37,176 nt of DNA. It comes from a virus. Within the stretch, counting starts at the first letter, position 1, and each line of letters starts with the position of its first letter. The DNA lies in the IMG/VR virus record IMGVR_UViG_3300027985_001704, positions 1 through 37,176 of that record. One strand, given 5' to 3'. Positions 19,236-26,311 of the stretch are shown here, in pieces. Below the pieces are notes generated by a model, which searched no databases, was not told where the DNA came from, and saw nothing but the letters and a program-made list of their open reading frames with translations. The position numbers and the translations under genes are program-made.

Positions 19236-20429
19236 CTAGAATTCAGTTGGAGGTGTGAAATTTTCGGTATAGAGAATTTCTTTCGTTATCCTTATTCCAC
19301 GCATAGATCCCTCAAACGCTTCAGTGTAGGTTGCAAGGCCACCAATAACCAATTTTTCTGTTCCAGATGTAACAATAAAGCCAGCATACCTATCAAACTG
19401 ATCTTCCAAAACACCGTCAAAAAAAACGCTAAGACTATTCGTTGATCCGGAAGGGTCAAGTGTTATTGCGACATGTTTTTCTCCACTCCACGACCCGAGA
19501 GAAGAGTATGCGCCGACGAAAATCGGATCATCAGCAGCTCTATTCATAGTGATATGGATTCCGTACTCAGTCCCCTCACCGGTGCTATAATTGATATCAA
19601 GCAAGAATCCATAGGCACCATTTCCGACCCACATGATTCTATCATCGTTGGCCCATATTGGATTCATGAAAAATTCTAGAGTATATGGGCTGGTGCCATC
19701 ATACAAAAAATTAAAGTCGCCTTCATCGCCAACGCTGAAATATCCTTGTGTTCCGCCAGGAAAGACAAGCGATCCGCCAGATACAGTATAGGTTCCGAGG
19801 TCTGATATAGTTAAATCATGACGCTCAATGACTGCCGAATCTCCAGTCTCAGGGTTGATCAGCATGAAAGAGTTATCAACTGGAGTAACATATACTGCAT
19901 CTTCACCGACAAATATAGAAAACTTAATATCTAATGCACTAGACGGAACAGCTGCCAATGCAGCTTTAACAGAAAACAACGTTGACATAAAAATATTTTC
20001 AATGAAAATCGGCTCATAAAAACACGTTGAGCCAGCTTCATGCCACTTTTTAACAGATTCACCGCTGCCGATATACTGAGGATAGCTGTTGATATCTGCG
20101 GCATTTTCGTCGAATAATGCAACGGTTATGCTCGACGGAAATTCAGGTTGATCTGAAGTTATATACGGTATTACAACTATTTTGGGAATTCCAGATTCAA
20201 CCAGCAATGTAGAAGAGTCAGCGTCAGGTGTTTCTACATCTACTACGGTATCGGAAGTTGTAAAGCTTGCAGTGCAAACTTTACATTTAGGAGATATAAG
20301 ATTTGTCTGCACCATAGTCTGTACGTTTTGCATAGAAATAATTCCGTCGATTGTCCTTTTTGACCTAGCGACATTAATTCCTATAGATCCAGACTCGCCA
20401 GCTTTATTTATGATACCTACTTCAGACAT
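19236..20429 (-). CDS. Tail/fibre protein with C-terminal LamG-like domain, 397 aa
   Basis: Residues about 210-397 look like a concanavalin/LamG jelly-roll: FSVGDEGDFNF, YTLEFFMNP, HVAITLDPSGSTNSLSVFFD, and the closing MRGIRITKEILYTENFTPP, which is typical of Laminin_G_3-type domains in phage fibres that bind sugars. The N-terminal 200 residues are of unknown fold and carry one CxxC pair (KCKVC, near 50). Start ATG has AGGAG 5 bases upstream. Located among the small tail proteins, so a host-binding or fibre role is likely; the ligand is unknown. Confidence 0.7.
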   Translation of the reverse strand: MSEVGIINKAGESGSIGINVARSKRTIDGIISMQNVQTMVQTNLISPKCKVCTASFTTSDTVVDVETPDADSSTLLVESGIPKIVVIPYITSDQPEFPSSITVALFDENAADINSYPQYIGSGESVKKWHEAGSTCFYEPIFIENIFMSTLFSVKAALAAVPSSALDIKFSIFVGEDAVYVTPVDNSFMLINPETGDSAVIERHDLTISDLGTYTVSGGSLVFPGGTQGYFSVGDEGDFNFLYDGTSPYTLEFFMNPIWANDDRIMWVGNGAYGFLLDINYSTGEGTEYGIHITMNRAADDPIFVGAYSSLGSWSGEKHVAITLDPSGSTNSLSVFFDGVLEDQFDRYAGFIVTSGTEKLVIGGLATYTEAFEGSMRGIRITKEILYTENFTPPTEF

Positions 20430-20437
20430 AATAACTC

Positions 20438-20926
20438 CTATATCATACGTCTTTTTTTATCATAGACAAGTATTGTTTCTACATTGCTTCTTATATCTCT
20501 ATCGAGCACTTCGAACATGCTTACACCTACAGCAACTGCTGGAATTGAAGCGTCAATATCGACACTAGAAGCTTCTATCGACATTGATATATTGGTAGAT
20601 ATTGAAGGTATTTCTGCCAACACATCGAAGTTATTTACAGCAAAAAAACTGATATTACATCCAATGGAAGGTATCTCTGCGGTTACATTAAACATCGGGC
20701 ATTCAAACATCGATATGTCAGCGCCCACCATAGGAATGTATGCGTCAGCAACTAACTGTGAGCTAATTATAAATGATACATCAACTTGAATTGCAGGTAT
20801 TTCTGCAATAATTCCACCAAGTGACTCTATTGACGCCTCTATAGAAATTGGCGGTATTGCCGCTACTACGTCAAATCCATATTCTAACGATACATCGTTA
20901 TCTTGGAATAAAAGTAGAAGAGACAT
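20438..20926 (-). CDS. Six-repeat beta protein, 162 aa
   Basis: Almost the whole protein is one repeat of about 21 residues around an Ile-Pro core. IP pairs fall at residues 24, 43, 64, 85, 106 and 128, each in a context like xVxAxIPxIxxxIS (for example NVTAEIPSIGCNISFF and DVLAEIPSISTNISMS). Alternating hydrophobic residues suggest short beta strands stacked as a solenoid or trimeric fibre. Proteins with Ala-x-Ile/Leu-Pro repeats occur in other phage tail regions, but I cannot assign a function. Basic tail end (YDKKRRMI). The Shine-Dalgarno match is weak (AGGGATA). Confidence 0.65.
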   Translation of the reverse strand: MSLLLLFQDNDVSLEYGFDVVAAIPPISIEASIESLGGIIAEIPAIQVDVSFIISSQLVADAYIPMVGADISMFECPMFNVTAEIPSIGCNISFFAVNNFDVLAEIPSISTNISMSIEASSVDIDASIPAVAVGVSMFEVLDRDIRSNVETILVYDKKRRMI

Positions 20927-20937
20927 TTACTGTATCC

Positions 20938-21393
20938 CTATGCGAGAGGAGCTTTCAGACTAAAAGATTTTGCAGCCTGCTTGACGCCTTCTGTCAAATA
21001 ATTCGTCGGTGCCCACAGAGCGTCTCCGCTCGTGATTCCGCACGACATATCCATGCGCAAGGCAGTCGTACTTGCTCCGGTTGTCATGGTATTATCATAC
21101 AACCTGATATATCTGGCAGTGCCAGATGCGATAGGGATGATTGCCCATTCTTCATCGGTAGGCTTTGGACATGCACCGTTGACAGCCGCATCCCAATGCA
21201 ATCCATTCGTCGCCTCGCCAGCGACAAAAGCACCACCATCTTTCGTGATATATCCAAGCAACACACCAACTTCCGCCAATTCAGAACTCGCCGGTTGAGT
21301 ACCATCATAAACGGCTGCAACGCCATTCAAAAATGACGTACGAAGAGTTTCAGCAATAAGATTTGCAAGACCCGTTGTTATTTTCTCGCTCAT
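20938..21393 (-). CDS. Small phage structural protein, 151 aa
   Basis: The pattern near the start (VAAVYDGTQPASSELAEVGVLLGYIT) followed by a beta-rich half (SGTARYIRLYDNTMTTGAST, RMDMSCGITSGDALW) resembles a widespread family of small virion proteins found near the head-tail junction or fibres. No enzyme motif. The ATG overlaps the upstream stop (TAATG), so translation is probably coupled to the head-closure gene. Exact place in the virion is unknown. Confidence 0.6.
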   Translation of the reverse strand: MSEKITTGLANLIAETLRTSFLNGVAAVYDGTQPASSELAEVGVLLGYITKDGGAFVAGEATNGLHWDAAVNGACPKPTDEEWAIIPIASGTARYIRLYDNTMTTGASTTALRMDMSCGITSGDALWAPTNYLTEGVKQAAKSFSLKAPLA

Positions 21394-22301
21394 TATTCAG
21401 TCTCCATAGAAAATATGTAATGTCCAGGAAAAACACATGCAGCACCACTTATCGCACTATCAAAGGCTAGCTTGCCAAATTTAATATTGATAACATTCCC
21501 ATTAACATCACCGACGCAGACGCCGTCCTTTGATGCCCATATAGCTCCGGTGCCGACAACTGTTCGTCCGTCAAGAAGTTGATGACCACCAATATTTTTC
21601 ATTGTTCTCTTAATTGACGGAATCGGATACGCTTCATATGGATGAAAATCTGCTATACACGTTCCCGCATAAAACCTGACTTCATATTCAGTAGAAATAT
21701 ACAGACCACCCTTAACAGAGATAATATCAAGAACATTTGACCCGACATCAAAAAATCCGCTTGCCATGTTAAAACAGCGTGGATTGAATGGCTCGGATTC
21801 CCAAACGAACCTTTCTGAAACAACAAACATCCTTCCACCATGCGCGCGCATGATTGTAAAAGACGCCGGAATTCCAAGGACTCTTGTATCAGATCTACGC
21901 TGCTGTGGAATAGAAGCCGAATATGAGCTGATATTCATATCCTGCATCATGGCTCTAAAAGAACCATTCGAGCAGTATACGATAGATCCGAATTTTTCAA
22001 AGAACATTCGTTCGTTTCCGCAAGAATCATTAACAAGCACGATGCTGCCGTTGCTCATCTTGCGGTACAATTTTCCTTCTGAAACAAAGAAACAATACGG
22101 TCCCCAACTCCACAGGGAATGGCAAGGGCCATCAAAGAGCTTTTTACGACCATTGCGCCTACGTACTTCGCCAGAATTTCCGACGACCACATTGACTGCG
22201 GCAGCCAGCGGACATCCACCATCTTCACCATATTTCAGGCGATGAGGTTCTGTCACATTATCCAGCCCACTCGTTGCAATGAACACAGGGCGTTGTGCCA
22301 T
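21393..22301 (-). CDS. Head-closure / DNA-stabilisation protein, 302 aa
   Basis: The N-terminus (GLDNVTEPHRLKYGED, then AAAVNVVVGNSGEVRRRNGR) is the pattern seen in phage stabilisation proteins related in role to P22 gp10, which plug the head after packaging. The body has repeated short beta segments (SWGPYCFFVSEGKLYRK, GGLYISTEYEVRFYAG), as in a beta-propeller. P22 gp10 is longer (about 470 residues), so this is a shorter relative or a functional analogue. Its ATG overlaps the upstream adaptor stop (TGATG). Gene order adaptor-then-closure fits the role. Confidence 0.65.
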   Translation of the reverse strand: MAQRPVFIATSGLDNVTEPHRLKYGEDGGCPLAAAVNVVVGNSGEVRRRNGRKKLFDGPCHSLWSWGPYCFFVSEGKLYRKMSNGSIVLVNDSCGNERMFFEKFGSIVYCSNGSFRAMMQDMNISSYSASIPQQRRSDTRVLGIPASFTIMRAHGGRMFVVSERFVWESEPFNPRCFNMASGFFDVGSNVLDIISVKGGLYISTEYEVRFYAGTCIADFHPYEAYPIPSIKRTMKNIGGHQLLDGRTVVGTGAIWASKDGVCVGDVNGNVINIKFGKLAFDSAISGAACVFPGHYIFSMETE

Positions 22302-22999
22302 CAGAGCCCCCTTTCATCCAAAGAGTAGGTTATAGGGCCAGAAATTCCGATCATATCACGTACCTGTTCAGGCTCTCTTTCCTTTGATTCCATGCCAAAG
22401 AAACTTGATATTGCTTCAAGCTTTGCCTTGTATACAAAAAGATGCTTATCCGTATTGTACTGCTTTCCGTCAATTCCGTCTTCAATGATCATGAAGATAC
22501 TTGACGCTGCGTAGGCTACGATAGCTTCTTCGCCGAGTAAATCAGGAAGGAACGTAATATTTGACCCATTATCATTAATACTGGAAAAAAGAGGAGGAGT
22601 GGAAAGATAATGCACGAGAAGCGTATTTTCTCTCAAAGGAATGCCTGCAGCGTGTATTTTCTTTCCCTTTATGCAAACATGCGTAATGTCACCAGGACTA
22701 CGAATTTTGGAAATATGAACGAAATCAGAAAATCTGTAATATACAGAACACTTTTCTTCTATTGTGGAGTTATATACTTCGTTGACGCGAGGACCAAGAA
22801 AGTCGCCAGGCATATCGACAACCTTGTCGCCGATAGCAAACGTTACTTCCCCATCAATGACAACAAGATCAGGAGGGGAAACTTCCATAACAACTGCCAT
22901 CAGACCGTCGTTCAGTCTATCAAGAATAAAGGACGGGCCAAACGACCCGTCCTTTACAATTTTCTGAACGCGTTCAATCAGCTTTTCCGCGCTCTGCAT
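22301..22999 (-). CDS. Head-to-tail adaptor, 232 aa
   Basis: Starts with a helical region (AEKLIERVQKIVKDG, RLNDGLMAVVMEV) followed by a beta part with VVDMPGDFLGP, the general layout of gp6-like/P22 gp4-like adaptors that bind under the portal ring. A C-terminal helical part (LLGEEAIVAYAASSIFMIIED) fits as well. It sits between capsid and closure genes. Start ATG has AAGGAG upstream. Codons 15-25 contain a strong hairpin (22927-22956), which may regulate this and later genes. Identity is inferred from pattern and order. Confidence 0.6.
   Translation of the reverse strand: MQSAEKLIERVQKIVKDGSFGPSFILDRLNDGLMAVVMEVSPPDLVVIDGEVTFAIGDKVVDMPGDFLGPRVNEVYNSTIEEKCSVYYRFSDFVHISKIRSPGDITHVCIKGKKIHAAGIPLRENTLLVHYLSTPPLFSSINDNGSNITFLPDLLGEEAIVAYAASSIFMIIEDGIDGKQYNTDKHLFVYKAKLEAISSFFGMESKEREPEQVRDMIGISGPITYSLDERGL
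22927..22956 (-). terminator. Intragenic 11-bp hairpin, terminator-like
   Basis: A perfect 11-bp stem (TAAAGGACGGG and its complement) with an 8-nt loop lies inside codons 15-25 of the adaptor gene, just after the capsid and decoration genes. On the minus-strand transcript it is followed by a broken U-rich run (TTTATTCTTG). It may act as a leaky terminator lowering expression of everything after the capsid. A chance coding match is unlikely at this length, but activity is inferred. Confidence 0.6.
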
Positions 23000-23008
23000 C
23001 AGTGCTCC

Positions 23009-23383
23009 TTACGGACGAAGGCCGCCGATACCGTACTCGTCAACTTCAATGGTGATACCGACAATGCCGGCCACGACCAGCTGCACGCTGACTTCAATGG
23101 GGGTCGTTCCATCGAACATCTGGGCGCGTTCAGCGTCGGTCGCATCGGCGTTCAGGGTTGCCTTGGCAACGTTGCCGATGCCATTGGCACCGGTGGTTCC
23201 GAGGTCGGCTGCGAGAATGTGATGCGTGGCACCCTTCTTGCCGGCCAAGACCTGTGCGGTGCCGGCCGTCTGCGTCGAGTTGACCACAGCACGCAGGCCG
23301 GCCAGCTTGCCCGCATCGGGAATGGGCAGATAATGCTTCACGGCGGAGGTGGTGCCGGCAACGGTGTAGGTGTATTTCTTCAT
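23009..23383 (-). CDS. Capsid decoration-like protein, 124 aa
   Basis: A small, soluble protein rich in Ala, Gly, Thr and Val with no Cys or enzyme motif (TSAVKHYLPIPDAG, then PIEVSVQLVVAGIVGITIEV). It begins 11 bases after the capsid stop behind a strong AGGAGGG site, so it is probably made in amounts close to the capsid protein. Position, size and composition suggest a head decoration or capsid-stabilising protein. I recognise no specific family. Confidence 0.55.
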   Translation of the reverse strand: MKKYTYTVAGTTSAVKHYLPIPDAGKLAGLRAVVNSTQTAGTAQVLAGKKGATHHILAADLGTTGANGIGNVAKATLNADATDAERAQMFDGTTPIEVSVQLVVAGIVGITIEVDEYGIGGLRP

Positions 23384-23394
23384 TTCAGCCCTCC

Positions 23395-24378
23395 TTAGGA
23401 CACGGTGACACTGGTCGCCCGCACGTGTGCGAGGCGGTTGGTGCAGACCAGCTGACCCATCCAGCGCGTGTTACAGGTGTAGGTTTCCGGCGTGCGGATC
23501 TCGGCCTTCCACTCGGGCTTGGTGAAATTCCGCTGGCTGTGATGGATGATGTCCAGATACTTCGTGTTGTAGCCGTCAACGTAGCCGGCCGTCTGGCGTT
23601 CATCGGAAGTGATGGCCGCGCCCTTGAACAGGACGTTGTCGAATCCGGAATCGGCCAGGGCCTTGTCACTGTAACGGACCTGGGCCTGAATGGTCGCTTC
23701 ATACGCGTCCTTCAGATCTTCAGTCGTGATGTACAGGTCGGGCTTAGCGGCGTCGGAGTTGCCGATGGAGGCCAGGCGACGGATGTACTGCATGGTGGCG
23801 AAGCTCATCACCTTGGCGGTGGTACTGTAGCCGGCCTTCCACATGGAGGTAGAACCGTCTTCCTTCAACAGATCCTGCGGAGCGATTTCGCCGTAGGTGG
23901 TGCTGGCAGTCTGATCGAAGAGGGCCTTCACGCCTTCGAAAGGACGGGCGTCGGCGTAGGGGGCTGCGGCCAGGTTCTCGGCGCGCGTACGCCAGATGTC
24001 GATGGCCATGGTGTCGCGGATCGACTTCTGCATGTTTTTGAGCTTCGTCTGGATGATGTTCACCATCGCAACGTCGCCGCTGTTCAGGAGCTGATCTTCC
24101 ATGTCGTAGGTCGAGATGCCGAAGTAGGCGGCGTACACGAAGAAGGCCGCAGTGATGATCTCTTTCTTGGCGACCGGGAATTCGGTCTTCGGGCCGTAGG
24201 CACCGGTATGCTGCTTGCCGTATTCCAGGTTGGCCTGAATTTTGAGACCGCCGTTGAAGGACTTGCCTTTCTTGGCCAGCTTCCAGATCAGGACATGGTC
24301 CCGGAAATAGATGTCTTCGGGCACACGGTTGAAGATGAAGTCATCCGTGACTGCCTGGAGTTCGTCGAGAAGAGCCAT
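23395..24378 (-). CDS. Major capsid protein (HK97-fold), 327 aa
   Basis: Follows the scaffold gene, as capsid genes do. Length and pattern fit a phage major capsid protein: N-terminal helix (LLDELQAVTDDFIFNRV), a long central helical region with an acidic/aromatic stretch (AAYFGISTYDMEDQLLNSGD), and a beta/alpha C-terminal half (PDLYITTEDLKDAYEATIQA, then NVLFKGAAITSDE). No N-terminal delta domain or protease site is evident, in line with a separate scaffold. Start ATG has GTGAGG upstream. Codon use is strongly GC-biased, as expected for a highly expressed gene. Confidence 0.85.
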   Translation of the reverse strand: MALLDELQAVTDDFIFNRVPEDIYFRDHVLIWKLAKKGKSFNGGLKIQANLEYGKQHTGAYGPKTEFPVAKKEIITAAFFVYAAYFGISTYDMEDQLLNSGDVAMVNIIQTKLKNMQKSIRDTMAIDIWRTRAENLAAAPYADARPFEGVKALFDQTASTTYGEIAPQDLLKEDGSTSMWKAGYSTTAKVMSFATMQYIRRLASIGNSDAAKPDLYITTEDLKDAYEATIQAQVRYSDKALADSGFDNVLFKGAAITSDERQTAGYVDGYNTKYLDIIHHSQRNFTKPEWKAEIRTPETYTCNTRWMGQLVCTNRLAHVRATSVTVS

Positions 24379-24388
24379 GCTCTATACC

Positions 24389-25231
24389 TCACTGATTCTT
24401 GGAACGTACGCCCTGCAAGGCTGCCAAACCACCTTCGAGTGGTTTGCGACCATCGCCGCGGGAAGTAAGAGGAACCTGCATGGCTCCTCCGTTTCCGGCA
24501 CCAACGACGGGGGCCTGCTGCTGGGCTGCGCCCTTGATTGAATTCTGCATCTGCGTCTGAAGATTTTGCATCTCAGTCTGCAGCTGGCCTGTTGCCGCCT
24601 TAGCCATATTCGCCTGATACGCGAAATAGGCAGAAACGTTGTCCATGATAGGATTCGCCTGCCGGATAGCCTGAGCCTCCGGAGACTTGACGAAGTCCAT
24701 GAAGTCAGGATGTTCGGCCAAAAACGCGTCCTGTGCGCCGCGAATCTGCTCTGCCTCTTTTTCCTGATTCAGGTCATTTTTGACCTGAAGACGAGCCTGC
24801 TCGGACAGAAGCGGGGCCGTCTGGCGGATCATTTCCGCGTAGGTAATTTCACCAGCTGTCGCCTTTTCCTGGAGGTCGGACAGCTGCTGTTCGATCTTCA
24901 TGGCCAAATCTGCGTTCGGATCGGCAACCTGCTGACCTTGCTGACCTTGCTGACCCTGACCGGCAATTTGCTGTGAGAGGGAAGCCAGTGTGCTTCTGAT
25001 TTCACCCATAAAATCCTGACCCTGCTGGCCGGCCTGATCCTGACCCTGCTGGCCGGCCTGATCCTGACCCTGCTGGCCGGCCTGATCCTGACCCTGCTGG
25101 CCGGCCTGATCCTGACCCTGCTGGCCGGCCTGGACCTGTTGCTGTTCAGTAACAGGGGCAACGTAGTCCTTGGAGTTGTCAATGACCCGACTATATGTCG
25201 GAACCGCAGTAGTTTGATCGATATTGCTCAT
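24389..25231 (-). CDS. Scaffolding protein, 280 aa
   Basis: Acidic, Gln-rich, mostly helical protein directly upstream of the capsid gene, the usual place and make-up for a scaffold that shapes the prohead. Residues about 33-72 are five perfect QAGQQGQD repeats followed by shorter GQQ repeats near 95. The middle (DLAMKIEQQLSDLQEKATAG onward) is a predicted coiled coil. The C-terminus ends in a basic tail (LAALQGVRSKNQ), as scaffolds that bind capsid often do. Start ATG has AGGAGAG upstream. Confidence 0.75.
   Translation of the reverse strand: MSNIDQTTAVPTYSRVIDNSKDYVAPVTEQQQVQAGQQGQDQAGQQGQDQAGQQGQDQAGQQGQDQAGQQGQDFMGEIRSTLASLSQQIAGQGQQGQQGQQVADPNADLAMKIEQQLSDLQEKATAGEITYAEMIRQTAPLLSEQARLQVKNDLNQEKEAEQIRGAQDAFLAEHPDFMDFVKSPEAQAIRQANPIMDNVSAYFAYQANMAKAATGQLQTEMQNLQTQMQNSIKGAAQQQAPVVGAGNGGAMQVPLTSRGDGRKPLEGGLAALQGVRSKNQ
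25014..25133 (-). repeat. 5 x 24-bp tandem repeat in scaffold gene
   Basis: Five identical or nearly identical 24-bp units in phase with the reading frame; each codes QAGQQGQD. Such perfect DNA identity means recent expansion by slippage or recombination. Just downstream in the gene (24938-24960) a 9-bp unit (CTTGCTGAC type) is also repeated. Confidence 0.95.
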
Positions 25232-25280
25232 GAATCTCTCCTAAACTGTATTTGAAAATTACGTCAACATTTTGCGAAAT

Positions 25281-25550
25281 TTAATTTCTGGGCACAATCC
25301 CGTTCTTTTTGCAATAGCGTTCCAACTCCGACCTTGTCTCAATACGCGGGCCACTATCACCCTGGATTTGCGCACGAACATTCTTATCGAGCCAGACCGG
25401 ATGATCGTCCTGTGTCGCAATTTTCGTAAAAGTCTGGTCAGCATTATTTCCGCAAGCAGGACACGAACTGCGAACACTGTGCGCCGACATTGGACACACT
25501 ACCTCAAAAGACTTGTTACATACGTTGCAAAAGTATTCATATGTAGGCAC
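25281..25550 (-). CDS. FmdB-type zinc-ribbon protein, 89 aa
   Basis: Starts MPTYEYFCNVCNKSFEVVCP, with a second knuckle CPACG: the CxxC...CxxC zinc ribbon of the FmdB (Zn-ribbon_8) family. Function of the family is poorly known; regulators and small accessory proteins are proposed. The C-terminal half (SELERYCKKNGIVPRN) could be a short helix that binds a partner. Start is GTG with AGGAG 5 bases before. It stands between another Cys-pair protein and the scaffold gene, an unusual place for such a protein. Confidence 0.8.
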   Translation of the reverse strand: MPTYEYFCNVCNKSFEVVCPMSAHSVRSSCPACGNNADQTFTKIATQDDHPVWLDKNVRAQIQGDSGPRIETRSELERYCKKNGIVPRN

Positions 25551-25559
25551 AATGACTCC

Positions 25560-25775
25560 TTATGCTCCTGTGGTTATTATGTATCCAATTTTAGAACAAT
25601 TTGGACATTGAAGTTTTTTGAGAGGTGTTTTTTCGGGCCAAACGCCTTGATAGCGATGGTAGCACTGTAAACAAATAACTTCTGCTGTACGGTACGGCTG
25701 TCGTTCTTCAATTGGAGTAACCTTCCCTGCGAGATAATTTCTAATATCTGTTGGAATATTAACTGGCTCTTCCAT
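25560..25775 (-). CDS. Small zinc-ribbon protein, 71 aa
   Basis: Two Cys pairs (CLQCYH and CPNCSK) about 25 residues apart form a likely zinc ribbon in the C-terminal half; the N-terminus is polar. I recognise no family. The chosen ATG (MEEPVNIPTD) has GAGGGG 4-5 bases upstream, better than the earlier GTG at 25787, which overlaps the upstream stop and is the alternative start. Only 9 bases separate it from the FmdB-type gene, so the two are probably made together. Confidence 0.65.
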   Translation of the reverse strand: MEEPVNIPTDIRNYLAGKVTPIEERQPYRTAEVICLQCYHRYQGVWPEKTPLKKLQCPNCSKIGYIITTGA

Positions 25776-25783
25776 GCGACCCC

Positions 25784-26311
25784 TCACATGAATTCAGGAT
25801 TATCAAGCGTCCACCATGAACCACCATCAAATCTTGGAATATTTATAATCTCATCTTCAGTTTCTATCTCATCAAATAAAGCCAATTCTGGCAATACGTC
25901 AAATACATGCTGAGGACAGAATCCCAAAAACTCTGTGCTCATTATTCCAGCGCGACGTTCGATGACGGCTTCACGATCAAAACCCTCAGCCTCATCTGCG
26001 GCAATTGCTGCCTGTGTTACGGGATGGAATCCGCTTTTGTCTCCAGTGAGCATGTACGTCAGGGCGAGTGCCTGGCCATCAGCGGAGTCGAGACGGAAGT
26101 CACAAAGGAATTCTCCAGCCTTGTCGATATCGAGTAAGGCTTCGGCAGGGTCTTTCGCCAACCTGATATAAAATACATCTTGCGAACAGCGAATGTAGTG
26201 TAGTCGAGGAGATCCATACAGAATAGGTTGCCCGTGACGGTAGTCGGATGGATCATTGAAAGTCTCTGTTATAGTATAGTATGCGCCGAATGGTTGGTAG
26301 TCGTGCATCAT
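25784..26311 (-). CDS. Unknown protein, 176 aa
   Basis: Acidic protein with mixed helix and strand and no motif I recognise; Cys at scattered places only. The ATG at 26311 overlaps the stop of the fibre gene (ATGA) with GGAGG 10 bases before. An earlier ATG at 26320 lies too close to the same GGAGG. The tight coupling to the fibre gene suggests the two products act together, perhaps as a fibre partner or chaperone; this is inference. Confidence 0.6.
   Translation of the reverse strand: MMHDYQPFGAYYTITETFNDPSDYRHGQPILYGSPRLHYIRCSQDVFYIRLAKDPAEALLDIDKAGEFLCDFRLDSADGQALALTYMLTGDKSGFHPVTQAAIAADEAEGFDREAVIERRAGIMSTEFLGFCPQHVFDVLPELALFDEIETEDEIINIPRFDGGSWWTLDNPEFM

Noticed and set aside
25014-25133. 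CRISPR-like array
   Set aside because: Units are contiguous without spacers and stay in the scaffold reading frame, so it is a coding tandem repeat.
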